A stretch of 64,000 nt of DNA from Mycobacteriales bacterium (GTDB taxonomy: Bacteria; Actinomycetota; Actinomycetes; JAFAQI01), in assembly GCA_035550055.1 (NCBI GenBank), contig DASZRO010000072.1, positions 30,876 to 94,875 of the forward strand, in the 5' to 3' direction. Of this stretch, positions 33,786 to 45,626 are shown one piece after another. The notes under the pieces were generated by a model. That model did not search any database. It saw only the letters and a program-made list of their open reading frames with translations, and was not told the origin of the DNA. Position 1 is the stretch's first letter. Each line of letters opens with the position of its first letter. The position numbers and the translations under genes are program-made.

Positions 33786-35537
33786 ATGCGCAAGGTGCTG
33801 GTCGCCAACCGGGGCGAGATCGCGATCCGGGTCATCAGGGCATGCCGCGACTCCGGCATCGGCAGCGTCGCCATCTACGCCGACCCCGACCTCGACGCCC
33901 AGCACGCGAAGCTTGCCGACGAGGCCTACGCGCTCGGCGGCGCCACGCCCGCCGACACCTACCTGAACATCGCGAAGATCCTCGACGTCGCGCGGCGCGC
34001 GGGCGCCGACGCGGTGCACCCCGGCTACGGCTTCCTGGCCGAGAATGCCGAGTTCGCCCAGGCCGTGATCGACGCGGGCCTCACCTGGATCGGTCCACCG
34101 CCCGCCGCGATCGACGCGCTCGGCGACAAGGTCAAGGCCCGCCACATCGCGGCCAAGGTCGGCGCGCCGCTCACCCCCGGCACCCCCGACCCGGTCGCGG
34201 GCGTGGACGAGGTGATCGCGTTCGCCGACGAGCACGGCCTGCCGATCGCGATCAAGGCCGCGTACGGCGGCGGCGGGCGCGGCCTGAAGGTCGCGCGCAG
34301 CCGCGACGAGATCGCCGACCTCTACGAGAGCGCGGTCCGCGAGGCGGTGGCGGCGTTCGGTCGCGGCGAGTGCTTCGTCGAGCGCTACCTCGACAAGCCG
34401 CGCCACGTCGAGACCCAGATCCTCGCCGACCAGCAAGGCAACGTGGTCGTGGTCGGCACTCGCGACTGCTCCCTGCAGCGGCGCTACCAGAAGGTCGTCG
34501 AGGAAGCGCCGGCGCCGTTCCTCACCGACGAGCAGCTCGAGCGGCTGTACTCGGCGAGCAAGGCGATCGCGAAGGAGGCCGGCTACGTCGGCGCCGGGAC
34601 CTGCGAGTTCCTCGTCGCCCCCGACGGGCTGGTCTCCTTCCTCGAGGTCAACACCCGGCTGCAGGTCGAGCACCCGGTGACCGAGGAGGTCAGCGGCGCC
34701 GACCTGGTCCGCCAGCAGTTCCGGATCGCCGACGGGGAGACGCTCGACTTCGACGACCCGGCGCCGCGCGGGCACGCCTTCGAGTTCCGGATCAACGCGG
34801 AGGACGCCGGACGCGGCTTCCTGCCCGCTCCCGGCACCGTCACCAAGTGGCAGGTGCCGTCAGGACCCGGCGTACGGATGGACGCCGGTTACGTCGTCGG
34901 CGACACGGTGCCCGCCGCCTACGACTCGCTGCTCGGCAAGCTGATCGTCACCGGCGCGACCCGGCTCGAGGCGATCGAGCGGTCCCGGCGGGCGCTGGCC
35001 GACTTCGAGGTCGGCGGCATGCCGACGCTCATCCCGTTCCACCGCGTGGTGCTGCACGAGCCCGACTTCGTCGACGAGCCGTTCCGGGTGCACACCCGCT
35101 GGATCGAGACCGAGTGGACCGGGTCGGTCCCGCCGTACGACGGCGACAGCGCCGACGCCTCCACTGCCGACCGGGAGCGGATCACGGTCGAGGTCGGCGG
35201 CCGGCGCCTGGAGGTGTCGGTGCCGGGCGGTCTGGCCGCGGCGCGGCCGGCGGCCGCCGCGGGCGGGCGCAAGCCGCCGTCGGCCCACAAGGCGTCAGCC
35301 GGCAAGAGCGCCGCGAGCGGCGACTCGGTGACGGCGCCGATGCAGGGCACGATCGTCAAGGTCGCGGTCGCCGACGGCGACATCGTCGAAGCGGGCGACC
35401 TGATCGTCGTCCTCGAGGCGATGAAGATGGAGCAGCCGATCAACGCCCATCAAGCCGGTACGGTCAGCGGCCTCGGCGCCGCGGTCGGCGACGTGGTCAG
35501 CTCCGGCAACGTCCTCTGCGAGATCACGCCCGCGTAG
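33786..35537 (+). CDS. accA3: Acetyl-/propionyl-CoA carboxylase alpha subunit (biotin carboxylase + BCCP)
   Basis: A 583-residue protein. The biotin carboxylase part (about residues 1-445) starts [19 protein letters not shown] and contains [15 protein letters not shown] (ATP-grasp Gly loop), [21 protein letters not shown] and [15 protein letters not shown] variable linker of about 60 residues precedes the C-terminal biotin carboxyl carrier domain, where K547 in EAMKMEQ is the biotinylation site for BirA. It should serve one or more of the three carboxyltransferase proteins in this window. ATG 33786 is 7 bases after TAGAGT and lacks a Shine-Dalgarno. It is convergent with lpdA, with 1 base between stop codons. 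Confidence 0.95.
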   Translation: MRKVLVANRGEIAIRVIRACRDSGIGSVAIYADPDLDAQHAKLADEAYALGGATPADTYLNIAKILDVARRAGADAVHPGYGFLAENAEFAQAVIDAGLTWIGPPPAAIDALGDKVKARHIAAKVGAPLTPGTPDPVAGVDEVIAFADEHGLPIAIKAAYGGGGRGLKVARSRDEIADLYESAVREAVAAFGRGECFVERYLDKPRHVETQILADQQGNVVVVGTRDCSLQRRYQKVVEEAPAPFLTDEQLERLYSASKAIAKEAGYVGAGTCEFLVAPDGLVSFLEVNTRLQVEHPVTEEVSGADLVRQQFRIADGETLDFDDPAPRGHAFEFRINAEDAGRGFLPAPGTVTKWQVPSGPGVRMDAGYVVGDTVPAAYDSLLGKLIVTGATRLEAIERSRRALADFEVGGMPTLIPFHRVVLHEPDFVDEPFRVHTRWIETEWTGSVPPYDGDSADASTADRERITVEVGGRRLEVSVPGGLAAARPAAAAGGRKPPSAHKASAGKSAASGDSVTAPMQGTIVKVAVADGDIVEAGDLIVVLEAMKMEQPINAHQAGTVSGLGAAVGDVVSSGNVLCEITPA

Positions 35538-35538
35538 G

Positions 35539-36939
35539 TCAGTCCTGCACGGACAGGTGCAGCTGGCGGGCGGCTTCGGTGATGCTGCCGCTGATCGACG
35601 GGTAGATCGTGAAGGTGTGCGCGAGCTGGTCGACGTTGAGGCCGTGCTGTACGGCGAGGGACACCGGCAGGATCAGCTCGCTGGCGCGCGGCGCGACGAC
35701 GACGCCGCCGAGCACGGATCCTGACGGCCGGCAGTAGAGCTTCACGAACCCGTCCTCGATGCCCTGCATCTTCGCGCGGGCGTTGGTCGCCAGCGGCAGC
35801 TTGACCTCACGAAGCCCGCCGCGCTCCGCCGCCGCCTCCACCGCCGGCAGGCCGACCGTCGCGATCTCCGGGTCGGTGAAGACGTTGGCCGCGACCGTCG
35901 CGAGCCGAAGCGGCATCACCGCGTCGCCCAGCGCGTGCCACATGGCGGTCCGCCCCTGCATAGCGGCCACCGAGGCCAGCAGCAACAGGCCGGTGCAGTC
36001 TCCCGCCGCGTAGATCCCCTGCACGTTGGTGCGTGAGACCCGGTCCACCTTCACATATCCCGCGTCGTCGGTGGCCACTCCGACCCGCTCCAGCCCGATG
36101 TCGGCGGTGTTCGGGACCGAACCGACCGTCACCAGGCAGTGCGAGCCGGTCACCGTCCGACCGTCGCGCAGCGTGACCTCCACGCCGCCGTCGGTACGCC
36201 GGATCGCCGCCGCCCGGGCCTGCTTGACGATGCTCATCCCCCGGCGGGTGAACACGTCCTCGATGAGCAGCGCGGCATCCTCGTCCTCGCTGGGCATGAC
36301 GCGGTCGCGGCTCGACACCAGCGTCACCTCGCTGCCGAGGGCGAGGTAGGCGCTCGCGAACTCCGCCCCGGTCACCCCCGATCCGACGACCACCAGGTGT
36401 TCGGGCAACGACGGCAGGTCGTAGACCTGCTGCCAAGTGAGGATCCGTTCGCCGTCGGGCTCGGAGCCCACCAGCACCCGAGGGGACGCGCCGGTCGCGA
36501 TCAGCACGGTGTCCGCCGACAACGTCTCGGTGCCGTCGGCGCTGGTGACCTCGACCAGCCCCGGCCCGGCGAACGCGCCGGAACCCTTGACCACCCGCAC
36601 CCCGACGCCCGCCACCTGGCGGGTGATGTCCGCTGACTGCGCGGCGGCGAGCGCCTTGACGCGGCTGTAGACGGTGGCGGCGTCCACCTCCACGTGGTCG
36701 CTCGCCGCGCCTCCCGCGACCGGACGGATGCCCAGCGCCTCGCTCGCCTCCATCGCCGCGATCGACTCGCTGGTGGCGATCAGGGTCTTGGACGGGACGC
36801 AGTCGGCCAGCACGCACGCGCCGCCGATGCCGTCCCGGTCGACGAGCACGACCTCCGCGCCGAGCTGGACCGCGACCAGTGCCGCCTCGTAGCCCCCAGG
36901 TCCACCGCCGAGAATCACGATGCGCGTCACGCCGTCCAT
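35539..36939 (-). CDS. lpdA: NAD(P)H-quinone dehydrogenase, LpdA-type flavoprotein disulfide reductase
   Basis: A 466-residue FAD/NAD(P) protein. VILGGGPGGYEAALVA binds FAD, ILTWQQVYDLPSLPEHLVVVGSG binds NAD(P), and GIYAAGDCTGLLLLASVAAMQGR closes the FAD site. SIVKQARAAAIRRTDGGV and PLATNARAKMQG match mycobacterial LpdA (Rv3303c), a quinone reductase rather than a pyruvate-dehydrogenase E3. Unlike the Rv3303c sequence I remember (GGAAVLDDC), this protein keeps both redox cysteines, C42 and C47 (GGACVLADC). The C-terminal dimer interface lacks the usual His-Glu pair (FTIYPSISGSITEAARQ). GTG 36930, with a GGGGAG about 10 bases upstream, is an alternative start that would match mycobacterial VTRIVILGGG. 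Confidence 0.9.
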   Translation of the reverse strand: MDGVTRIVILGGGPGGYEAALVAVQLGAEVVLVDRDGIGGACVLADCVPSKTLIATSESIAAMEASEALGIRPVAGGAASDHVEVDAATVYSRVKALAAAQSADITRQVAGVGVRVVKGSGAFAGPGLVEVTSADGTETLSADTVLIATGASPRVLVGSEPDGERILTWQQVYDLPSLPEHLVVVGSGVTGAEFASAYLALGSEVTLVSSRDRVMPSEDEDAALLIEDVFTRRGMSIVKQARAAAIRRTDGGVEVTLRDGRTVTGSHCLVTVGSVPNTADIGLERVGVATDDAGYVKVDRVSRTNVQGIYAAGDCTGLLLLASVAAMQGRTAMWHALGDAVMPLRLATVAANVFTDPEIATVGLPAVEAAAERGGLREVKLPLATNARAKMQGIEDGFVKLYCRPSGSVLGGVVVAPRASELILPVSLAVQHGLNVDQLAHTFTIYPSISGSITEAARQLHLSVQD

Positions 36940-36955
36940 TCTCCCCGCCCGCTCT

Positions 36956-36961
36956 TACAGT
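36956..36961 (+). promoter_or_regulatory. Putative -10 element for the GGCT-like gene
   Basis: TACAGT ends 8 bases before GTG 36970, with no Shine-Dalgarno, so a leaderless transcript is possible. The gap to the divergent lpdA is only 30 bases. Confidence 0.35.
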
Positions 36962-36969
36962 CTTGTGTC

Positions 36970-37428
36970 GTGGCGGTGTACGCGGCGTACGGGTCGAACC
37001 TCGATCCGGCGCAGATGCACGAACGCTGCCCGCATTCGCCGTGCCGCGGCTCGGGATGGCTCGAGGGTTGGCGGCTGACCTTCGGCGGCGAGGATCTCGG
37101 CTGGGAAGGCGCACTGGCGACCGTCGTCGAGGATCCGGGATCCCGGGTGTTCGTCATGCTCTACGACCTGGAGACCTACGACGAGGCCGCGCTCGACGAG
37201 ATCGAGTTCGCCACGACCGGGCTCTACCGCAAGATCCGGGTCCGGGTGCAGACCCTCGACGGCGTCCAGCTCGCCTGGATCTACGTCCTCGCCGGGTACG
37301 AAGGCGGCCGCCCCGCTGCCCGCTACCTCGGGGTGATGGCCGACGCCGCCGAGCGCGCCGGCGCTCCGGACGACTACGTCGCCGAGCTGCGCAGCAGGCC
37401 GTGCCGCACCAGCGGCGACGAGGCCTGA
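36970..37428 (+). CDS. Gamma-glutamylcyclotransferase family protein
   Basis: A 152-residue GGCT-fold protein. VYAAYGSNLDPAQMHERCP is the family signature that binds the gamma-glutamyl group; the Glu acting as general base is probably in the DEIEF segment near residue 77. The C-terminal WIYVLAGYEGGRPAARYLGVM is the usual second half. Family members release 5-oxoproline from gamma-glutamyl peptides or act on related amide-linked substrates; the exact substrate here is unknown. The start is GTG 36970; no ATG is available in frame. It is followed by the thioesterase gene 23 bases downstream, which has its own promoter-like element. Confidence 0.85.
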   Translation: MAVYAAYGSNLDPAQMHERCPHSPCRGSGWLEGWRLTFGGEDLGWEGALATVVEDPGSRVFVMLYDLETYDEAALDEIEFATTGLYRKIRVRVQTLDGVQLAWIYVLAGYEGGRPAARYLGVMADAAERAGAPDDYVAELRSRPCRTSGDEA

Positions 37429-37440
37429 GGCCGTCGGCCA

Positions 37441-37446
37441 TACTCT
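37441..37446 (+). promoter_or_regulatory. Putative -10 element for the thioesterase gene
   Basis: TACTCT ends 5 bases before GTG 37452. This is short but compatible with a transcript starting at the start codon. Confidence 0.4.
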
Positions 37447-37451
37447 GCGCC

Positions 37452-37916
37452 GTGTCTGTCCCGCTCGGTCACACCCCGTTGCAGCGCCACCTCGGCATGC
37501 ACTACCTGGACGACCTCGACGACCCGCCCGCTGACGGCTCCGCCACGGTGCAGTGCGACGTCCGCGACGAGCTGCGAGGGCCCGCCGGCTCGGTCGAAGG
37601 GGGCCTCGTGGCGACGCTGCTCGACACCGCGGGGGCGACCGCCGCGTCGCGTGCGCTCGACGGCCTCGTCGCCACCCAGTCTCTGACCATCTCCTTCACG
37701 GCGCCGCTGAAGGTCGGACCGGCGGTCGCGGTCGGTCGGCCGCTTCGGGTCGGCAAGCGCGACGCGGTCGTCGAGGTACGGCTGAGCGATGCCGGCAACG
37801 GCGGCCGGCTGTGCGCGGTCGGGTTGCTCACAGCGGTCCGCATCGGCGACCGGCCGTCACTGGGCGCGGACGGGCTCGCCGCCGCTCCCGCAGCCGAAAG
37901 AAGCGTCGAAACCTAG
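37452..37916 (+). CDS. Hotdog-fold acyl-CoA thioesterase (PaaI-like)
   Basis: A 154-residue hotdog protein. DELRGPAGSVEGGLVATLLDTAGATAA is the core helix with the PaaI-type catalytic Asp region, and LVATQSLTISFTAPLKVGPAVAVGRPLRVGKRDAVVEV is the central sheet. It probably hydrolyses aryl- or acyl-CoA esters in the cytoplasm. The start is GTG 37452, 5 bases after TACTCT. It is followed 21 bases later by the D,D-carboxypeptidase gene. Confidence 0.82.
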   Translation: MSVPLGHTPLQRHLGMHYLDDLDDPPADGSATVQCDVRDELRGPAGSVEGGLVATLLDTAGATAASRALDGLVATQSLTISFTAPLKVGPAVAVGRPLRVGKRDAVVEVRLSDAGNGGRLCAVGLLTAVRIGDRPSLGADGLAAAPAAERSVET

Positions 37917-37924
37917 CCACCCGA

Positions 37925-37930
37925 TACCGT
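37925..37930 (+). promoter_or_regulatory. Putative -10 element for dacB
   Basis: TACCGT ends 7 bases before ATG 37938. The intervening GGAGGGG directly abuts the ATG and is too close to act as a Shine-Dalgarno, so the leaderless reading decides ATG 37938 over the in-frame GTG 37929. Confidence 0.45.
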
Positions 37931-37937
37931 GGAGGGG

Positions 37938-39089
37938 ATGGTTCGACGCTTGGCCGCCGCGTTCGCCGCGGTCACTCTGGTCGCCCTGACAGCCCCGACG
38001 AGCGCTGCAGCGGTGGCGCGCCCGCGTTCCCACGCGGCGGCACCGACCCGCACGATCGGCGGCGAACTGCTCGCCGGCGACGGGGAGATCGTGCAGCCGC
38101 TGGCCGGCGCTCCTGCCCTGCCGCCCGACTCGGTGCTGCAAGCGAGCTCCTGGCTGGTCGCCAACCTCACGACGGGCCAGGTTCTGGCCGCGAAAGCGCC
38201 TCACGAGCGCTTCCTGCCGGCGAGCACGCTGAAACTGCTGACCGCGGCGACGCTGATCCCGAGGCTGGACCCGAACGCCAAGGTGCGGGTCAGCTACGCC
38301 GACGAGGTCGTGGACGGCACCAAGGCCGGGTTGTCGGTCGGCATGAAGTACAAGGTGTCGACGCTGTTCCAATGCATGCTCGAGATGAGCGCGAACGACG
38401 CGGCACAGGCCCTCGCGCACGCGTACGGCAGCGTCCAGGACACCCTGCAGGCGATGAACGCCGAGGCCAAGGTGCTACAGGCCAACGACACGCACGCGGA
38501 CACTCCGAGCGGCCTGGACGGCCCCGGGGAGACGACGTCTGCCTACGACCTCGCGCTGATCGCGCAGAACGACTTCAAGATCCCGGCGTTTCGCCACTAC
38601 ATCACCCAGCTCAGCAGCGAGATCCCGGCCCGGGGCGGCAGGCACTTCCAGATCCAGAGCCACAACAACCTGCTCTACTACTACAAGGGCGACATCGGCG
38701 GGAAGAACGGCTACACCGTGGCCGCCGATGCGACCTACGTCGGCGCCGCCACCCGGCACGGGCAGACCATCCTGGTCAGCCTGATGCACGCCTACCCGAT
38801 CTGGTGGCCGATGGCGGCCGACCTGCTCAACTGGGGCTTCAAGGCCAGCGGCAAGGTCACGCCGGTCGGCACCCTGGTCCAGCCGCTCCAGCCGGTGCAG
38901 CCGGTGGTTCGACAGGCCAGCGCGTACGTCCCGCCCGCAACCAGTGGTTCCGGGGGACATCGCAGCAAGACGGTTCCGGTGATCGAGGCGCTCGTGGTGA
39001 TGCTGGCCGCGTTCAGCGCAGGCATGTACGCGATGCGCAAGGTCGTGCCGGCACGCGACAAGGCACGGCTGAGGGTGCCCTCCGGCTGA
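37938..39089 (+). CDS. dacB: D-alanyl-D-alanine carboxypeptidase (S11, DacB-like) with KNG third motif
   Basis: A 383-residue exported penicillin-binding protein that trims peptidoglycan stem peptides. A Sec signal peptide ([23 protein letters not shown]) leads. The active-site SxxK is S96-K99 (ASTLKLL) and SxN is residues 151-153 (MSANDAA). The third motif is K-N-G (256-258, GGKNGYT) in place of the family's usual KTG. A Pro/Gln-rich linker and one C-terminal transmembrane helix ([20 protein letters not shown]) anchor it to the membrane. It stands downstream of the thioesterase but with its own -10-like element. The Asn change may tune substrate or beta-lactam binding rather than abolish activity. 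Confidence 0.88.
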   Translation: MVRRLAAAFAAVTLVALTAPTSAAAVARPRSHAAAPTRTIGGELLAGDGEIVQPLAGAPALPPDSVLQASSWLVANLTTGQVLAAKAPHERFLPASTLKLLTAATLIPRLDPNAKVRVSYADEVVDGTKAGLSVGMKYKVSTLFQCMLEMSANDAAQALAHAYGSVQDTLQAMNAEAKVLQANDTHADTPSGLDGPGETTSAYDLALIAQNDFKIPAFRHYITQLSSEIPARGGRHFQIQSHNNLLYYYKGDIGGKNGYTVAADATYVGAATRHGQTILVSLMHAYPIWWPMAADLLNWGFKASGKVTPVGTLVQPLQPVQPVVRQASAYVPPATSGSGGHRSKTVPVIEALVVMLAAFSAGMYAMRKVVPARDKARLRVPSG

Positions 39090-39122
39090 GAATCACCCCT
39101 ACCGCGCGGGTGCGAGAGGTTG

Positions 39123-39128
39123 TAGTGT
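39123..39128 (+). promoter_or_regulatory. Possible -10 element for the cold-shock gene
   Basis: TAGTGT would start a transcript near 39135, leaving a leader of about 28 bases before GTG 39163 with a GGGG Shine-Dalgarno-like stretch. Confidence 0.35.
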
Positions 39129-39162
39129 CCGGCGCAAATCCGCTCGAACAGCTGGGGTTGTC

Positions 39163-39366
39163 GTGGCGCAGGGCACGGTGAAGTGGTTCAACGGCGAGAA
39201 GGGCTACGGCTTCATCGCCGTCGATGGTGGCAGTGACGTCTTCGTGCACTACAGCGCCATCGACATGGAGGGCTACAAGACCCTCGAAGAAGGTCAGCGC
39301 GTCGAGTTCGAGGTGACCCAGGGCCAGAAGGGCCCGCAGGCCGACAAGGTCCGCCTCAGCAGCTGA
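39163..39366 (+). CDS. cspA: Cold-shock protein CspA family
   Basis: A 67-residue single cold-shock domain that binds single-stranded nucleic acid. [15 protein letters not shown] contains the RNP1 motif and [10 protein letters not shown] the RNP2 motif. [23 protein letters not shown] is the usual C-terminal strand pair. It acts as an RNA chaperone in the cytoplasm. The GTG start has a GGGG stretch 5-8 bases upstream, and a TAGTGT element lies 34 bases before the start. It is convergent with yihY. Confidence 0.96.
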   Translation: MAQGTVKWFNGEKGYGFIAVDGGSDVFVHYSAIDMEGYKTLEEGQRVEFEVTQGQKGPQADKVRLSS

Positions 39367-39377
39367 GTCGCCGGGCG

Positions 39378-40231
39378 CTACGCCACCAGCGAGCGCGGCC
39401 AGCAGCCCTGCTGCTTCACGACGTTCACCTGCGCGCCGATCAGCAGGATCTGCGCCTGCAGGAAGAACCACGACAGCAGCACGATGACGGTCCCGAACGA
39501 GCCGTACGTCGCGGACGCGTGCTGGAGCTTGTGGGAGATGAACGCCGAGGCCACCGCCTGCAGCACCGCCAACGCGGTCGCCGACAACGCCGCGCCCGGC
39601 AGCACCTGCCGTGCGGTGGCGTCGCTCACCGCGAGCCAGCGGAACACCACCACCATCAGCGCGGTGTTGAGCAGCGCGCTGACCAGTACGCCGAGGACGG
39701 TGAGCCCCCAGCCCACCGAGATCCCGACGGCGTGGCCGCTGGTCACCGAACCGGCCACCGCCGTCGTCGCGATGACCCCCACCCCGCCGACGACGACCAG
39801 CCGCAGCGCCCGCAGGTTCGTGGGGACGAACCCGGGCCGGTCCTCGCGCGGCACGGCGTAGACGGCGTACCACGCCTGCTGGGCCGCCTTCGCCACCGCG
39901 AGCCCGCTGTAGACCGAGAGCACCACACCGACGACCGCCACGAAGACGCTGCCGTGATGCGGCAGCGGGGAACCCTTGATCAGCGGCAGGTTCTTCAGCG
40001 CCGAGTTCTCGATGCTCGTCTGCCAGCCCGGATGCCCGGACAGGACGAAGCCGAGGATCGACGCCAGCGCCAGCAGCAACGGGAAGACAGAGAAGAACGC
40101 GTAGTAGGTCATGACGACGGCGAGGTTGCCCGACGAGTCGTCGTTGAACTTGAGCATGACGGCGACCGGGAACGCCAGCCAACGATGTGACTGCTGATAG
40201 GCGTCGACCCTGCTCCGCAGGGTCGAGATGC

Positions 40232-40235
<4 letters not shown>
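39378..40235 (-). CDS. YihY/BrkB family inner membrane protein
   Basis: A 285-residue membrane protein with about six helices. AVVMTYYAFFSVFPLLLALASILGF is the YihY/BrkB signature, and VIVLLSWFFLQAQILLIGAQVN closes it with the conserved C-terminal helix. Family members are often annotated as ribonuclease BN or virulence factor BrkB; the true function is unknown, and a transporter or flippase role is plausible. The GTG start 40235 overlaps the stop of the 2H phosphoesterase gene as GTGA; the frame upstream is open but lies inside that gene. The order trpS then YihY also occurs in Mycobacterium (Rv3336c-Rv3335c). Confidence 0.9.
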
Positions 40236-43144
<2,909 letters not shown>

Positions 43145-43186
43145 GGTGACCCCGCCCGGCTCACCGCGCCGCGATCAGGTGCGGGC

Positions 43187-44137
43187 TCAGAGATTGGCGA
43201 CGTCCGCCTGCTTCGCGCGCACCGCCTCGGCCGCCTCGAGCAGGCCCGCCTTCTCGGTGTCCGACAGATCACGCTCGACGACCTTGCGGACCCCGCCCGC
43301 CCCGAGCTCGGCCTCGACGCCGAGGTAGACCCCGGAGATGCCGTACTCGCCGTCGACCCAGGTGCACACCGGCATCACCACGCCGCTGTCCTCGGCCACC
43401 GCCTTCGCCATGCGTGCCGCCGCCGCCGACGGCGCGTAGAACGCCGAACCGGTCTTGAGCAGCGCCACGACCTCGGCGCCGCCGTTGCGGGTCTTGTCGA
43501 CGAGCTCGTCGATCTTGGCCTGGTCCAGCACGTCGGTGAGCGGCTTACCGTTGACGGTGCAGGCGCTCGGCACCGGGACCATCGTGTCGCCATGCGAGCC
43601 GAGGGTCAGAGTCGTGACGGCGCCGACCTCGACGCCGGCGGCCTCGGCCACGAAGTTGGTGAAGCGAGCCGTGTCGAGCATGCCGGCCTGACCGATGACG
43701 CGGGCCTTCGGAAAGCCGGTCACGTTCGCGGCGAGCGCGGTCATCTCGTCGAGCGGGTTGGACACGACGATCACCACGGCGTTGGGCGAGTGCTTCGCGA
43801 CCTGCTCGGCGACCTGCCGCACGATCTTGGCGTTGGTCTCGATCAGGTCCATCCGGCTCATCCCGGGCTTGCGCGGGAGGCCGGCGGTGATCACGACGAT
43901 GTCCGAACCGGCGGTCTGCTCATAGCCCGACCCGTCCGCACCGGTGGTGACGCCGACCACCTTGGTCTCGAAGCCTTCGATGGGCCGCGACTGGTTCAGG
44001 TCGAGCGCCAGCCCTTCCGGGCGTCCCTCGAGGATGTCGGTGAGGTAGACGGTGTCGAAGACGTTGTACTCGGCGAGCCGCTGAGCGGTCGTCGAGCCGT
44101 AGAAGCCAGCCCCGACAACGGTGACCTTCTTGCCCAT
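43187..44137 (-). CDS. mdh: Malate dehydrogenase
   Basis: A 316-residue LDH-like NAD-dependent malate dehydrogenase of the TCA cycle. VTVVGAGFYGSTTAQRLAEY is the Rossmann loop, TAGLPRKPGMSRMDL the mobile loop with substrate Arg residues (type 3 MDH), SNPLDEMT follows, and GSHGDTMVP carries the catalytic His. Its ATG overlaps the isocitrate dehydrogenase stop as TGATG, so two consecutive TCA enzymes are cotranslated. L-lactate dehydrogenase is excluded by the Arg in the PRKPGMSR loop. Confidence 0.94.
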   Translation of the reverse strand: MGKKVTVVGAGFYGSTTAQRLAEYNVFDTVYLTDILEGRPEGLALDLNQSRPIEGFETKVVGVTTGADGSGYEQTAGSDIVVITAGLPRKPGMSRMDLIETNAKIVRQVAEQVAKHSPNAVVIVVSNPLDEMTALAANVTGFPKARVIGQAGMLDTARFTNFVAEAAGVEVGAVTTLTLGSHGDTMVPVPSACTVNGKPLTDVLDQAKIDELVDKTRNGGAEVVALLKTGSAFYAPSAAAARMAKAVAEDSGVVMPVCTWVDGEYGISGVYLGVEAELGAGGVRKVVERDLSDTEKAGLLEAAEAVRAKQADVANL

Positions 44138-45243
44138 CAGGAGTGCATACCTTCCAGCTTGGCGATGATTGCGTCGGCGTACTGCGACGTACCGACCGCC
44201 GTCGGGTCGTCACGGTGCGGCTTGAGGTCGTAGGTCACGCTCGTACCCTCGGCGATGACCGCCGACACGGCGCGCTCGAGGTTGTCGGCGGCGGTCGTCT
44301 CACCGATGTGGCGCAGCATCATCTCGCCGGACAGGATCATCGCCGTCGGATTGACCTTGTTCTGACCCTTGTACTTCGGCGCCGAGCCGTGGGTGGCCTC
44401 GAAGACCGCGGCCTTCGCGCCGATGTTGGCGCCCGGCGCCACGCCGAGGCCGCCCACCATGCCGGCGGTGAGGTCGGACAGGATGTCGCCGTACAGGTTG
44501 GGCAGGACGAGGACGTCCCACTCCTCCGGGCGCTGGATCAGGCCCATGCAGGTCGCGTCGACCAGGTTCTCCCACGGCTCGATGTCCGGGAAGTCCTTGG
44601 CCACCTCACGGAACACCGACAGGAACAGCCCGTCGGTGTGCTTCATGATGTTGGACTTCGTGACGCAGTGGACCCGCTTGCGGCCGTTGTCACGCGCGTA
44701 CTCGAACGCGTAGCGGATGATCCGCTCCGAGCCGAACTCACTCATCGGCTTGATCGAGATGCCGGACCCTTCGCGGATCTTCTTGTCCTGCAGGCCGTTG
44801 AGGAACTCGATGACCTTGTCGGCGTCCTCGGTGTGGGCTTCGTACTCGATGCCCGCGTAGAGGTCCTCGGTGTTCTCCCGAACGATGACGACGTCGACGT
44901 TGTCGAAGCGGGTGCGCATGCCCTGGTAGGTCTTGCACGGCCGCACGCACGCGTAGAGGTCGAGCTCGTAGCGCAGCGCGACGTTGACCGACCGGAAGCC
45001 GGTTCCGATCGGCGTGGTGATCGGGCCCTTGATGGCAAGCCCGGTACGACGCACCGACTCCAGGGTCGCGTCGGGCAGCGGCGTACCGGCGGTCTCCATG
45101 ATGTCGACGCCGGCCTCCTGCTGGTCCCAGACGAAGGACGAGCCAGTCGTCGCGGCCGCCGCCTCGAGCACCCGTCGGGTGGCCTCGGTGAGCTCCGGCC
45201 CGGTCCCGTCGCCGGGGATCAACGTCACCTCGTGGGTGGTCAT
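44137..45243 (-). CDS. NAD-dependent isocitrate/isopropylmalate-family dehydrogenase
   Basis: A 368-residue beta-decarboxylating dehydrogenase. VTLIPGDGTGPELTEATRRVL is the family opening, IVRENTEDLYAGIEYE is the isocitrate-type substrate loop, and NLYGDILSDLTAGMVGGLG holds the metal Asp pair. AGANIGAKAAVFEATHGSAPKYKG is the coenzyme region. Adjacent mdh points to isocitrate rather than isopropylmalate, and the residues fit an NAD-type enzyme. I use ATG 45243, which has a GCAGGAG Shine-Dalgarno 5 bases upstream, instead of the ATG at 45261. Confidence 0.9.
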   Translation of the reverse strand: MTTHEVTLIPGDGTGPELTEATRRVLEAAAATTGSSFVWDQQEAGVDIMETAGTPLPDATLESVRRTGLAIKGPITTPIGTGFRSVNVALRYELDLYACVRPCKTYQGMRTRFDNVDVVIVRENTEDLYAGIEYEAHTEDADKVIEFLNGLQDKKIREGSGISIKPMSEFGSERIIRYAFEYARDNGRKRVHCVTKSNIMKHTDGLFLSVFREVAKDFPDIEPWENLVDATCMGLIQRPEEWDVLVLPNLYGDILSDLTAGMVGGLGVAPGANIGAKAAVFEATHGSAPKYKGQNKVNPTAMILSGEMMLRHIGETTAADNLERAVSAVIAEGTSVTYDLKPHRDDPTAVGTSQYADAIIAKLEGMHS

Positions 45244-45259
45244 GCAAGCTCCTGCGTTC

Positions 45260-45283
45260 ATGGGCGCGGGTTGTCCGGCCCAT
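45260..45283 (-). promoter_or_regulatory. Hairpin upstream of the isocitrate dehydrogenase gene
   Basis: ATGGGC and GCCCAT flank CGG/CCG with a one-base bulge, a potential 9-bp stem with a 5-base loop. It sits between the DUF3017 gene and the Shine-Dalgarno of the isocitrate dehydrogenase gene. There is no T-run, so a plain terminator is unlikely; an attenuator or mRNA-stability element is possible. Confidence 0.3.
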
Positions 45284-45298
45284 CAGGCAGGTTACCGG

Positions 45299-45589
45299 TC
45301 AGCCGTTGCCGCTCGGGAAGGGGGTGATGGCGGCGAACACCCCGAGCGCGACGGCCAGCCCGGTGAGCGTCACGACGTCGAGCCGGCGGATCCGCACCAC
45401 GAGTGATCCGGCGTCACGCTCCCGCAGGAACAGCCGCAGCACCGCGGCCACCGCCAACGCGCCGCAGATGATCCACATCCCGGCCTGTGGCTGGTGCAGC
45501 CCGGCGACCACCAGCCCGGCGGCTACCACCACCGTCACCCCGAGCAGCGGGTCGATCCGGCGCGACGGTCTCGGCGGCTGGTCGGGCAT
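45299..45589 (-). CDS. DUF3017 small membrane protein
   Basis: A 96-residue protein with three hydrophobic helices (GVTVVVAAGLVVAGL, GMWIICGALAVAAVLRLFL, TLTGLAVALGVFAAITP). This is the actinobacterial DUF3017 pattern, usually encoded just after folD and before TCA genes. Here folD is 4.3 kb away, beyond three secreted-protein genes. The ATG at 45589 is preceded 7 bases upstream by TACCAT on the minus strand, so it seems to have its own leaderless promoter. The function is unknown. Confidence 0.82.
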   Translation of the reverse strand: MPDQPPRPSRRIDPLLGVTVVVAAGLVVAGLHQPQAGMWIICGALAVAAVLRLFLRERDAGSLVVRIRRLDVVTLTGLAVALGVFAAITPFPSGNG

Positions 45590-45596
45590 CGGCTGG

Positions 45597-45602
45597 ATGG
45601 TA
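45597..45602 (-). promoter_or_regulatory. Putative -10 element for the DUF3017 gene
   Basis: TACCAT on the minus strand ends 7 bases before ATG 45589. It lies in the 37-base gap after the first secreted Ig-like gene and would let DUF3017, icd and mdh be expressed independently of folD. Confidence 0.45.
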
Positions 45603-45626
45603 CGTCGCGGTTGCCGGCCGTCCTGG

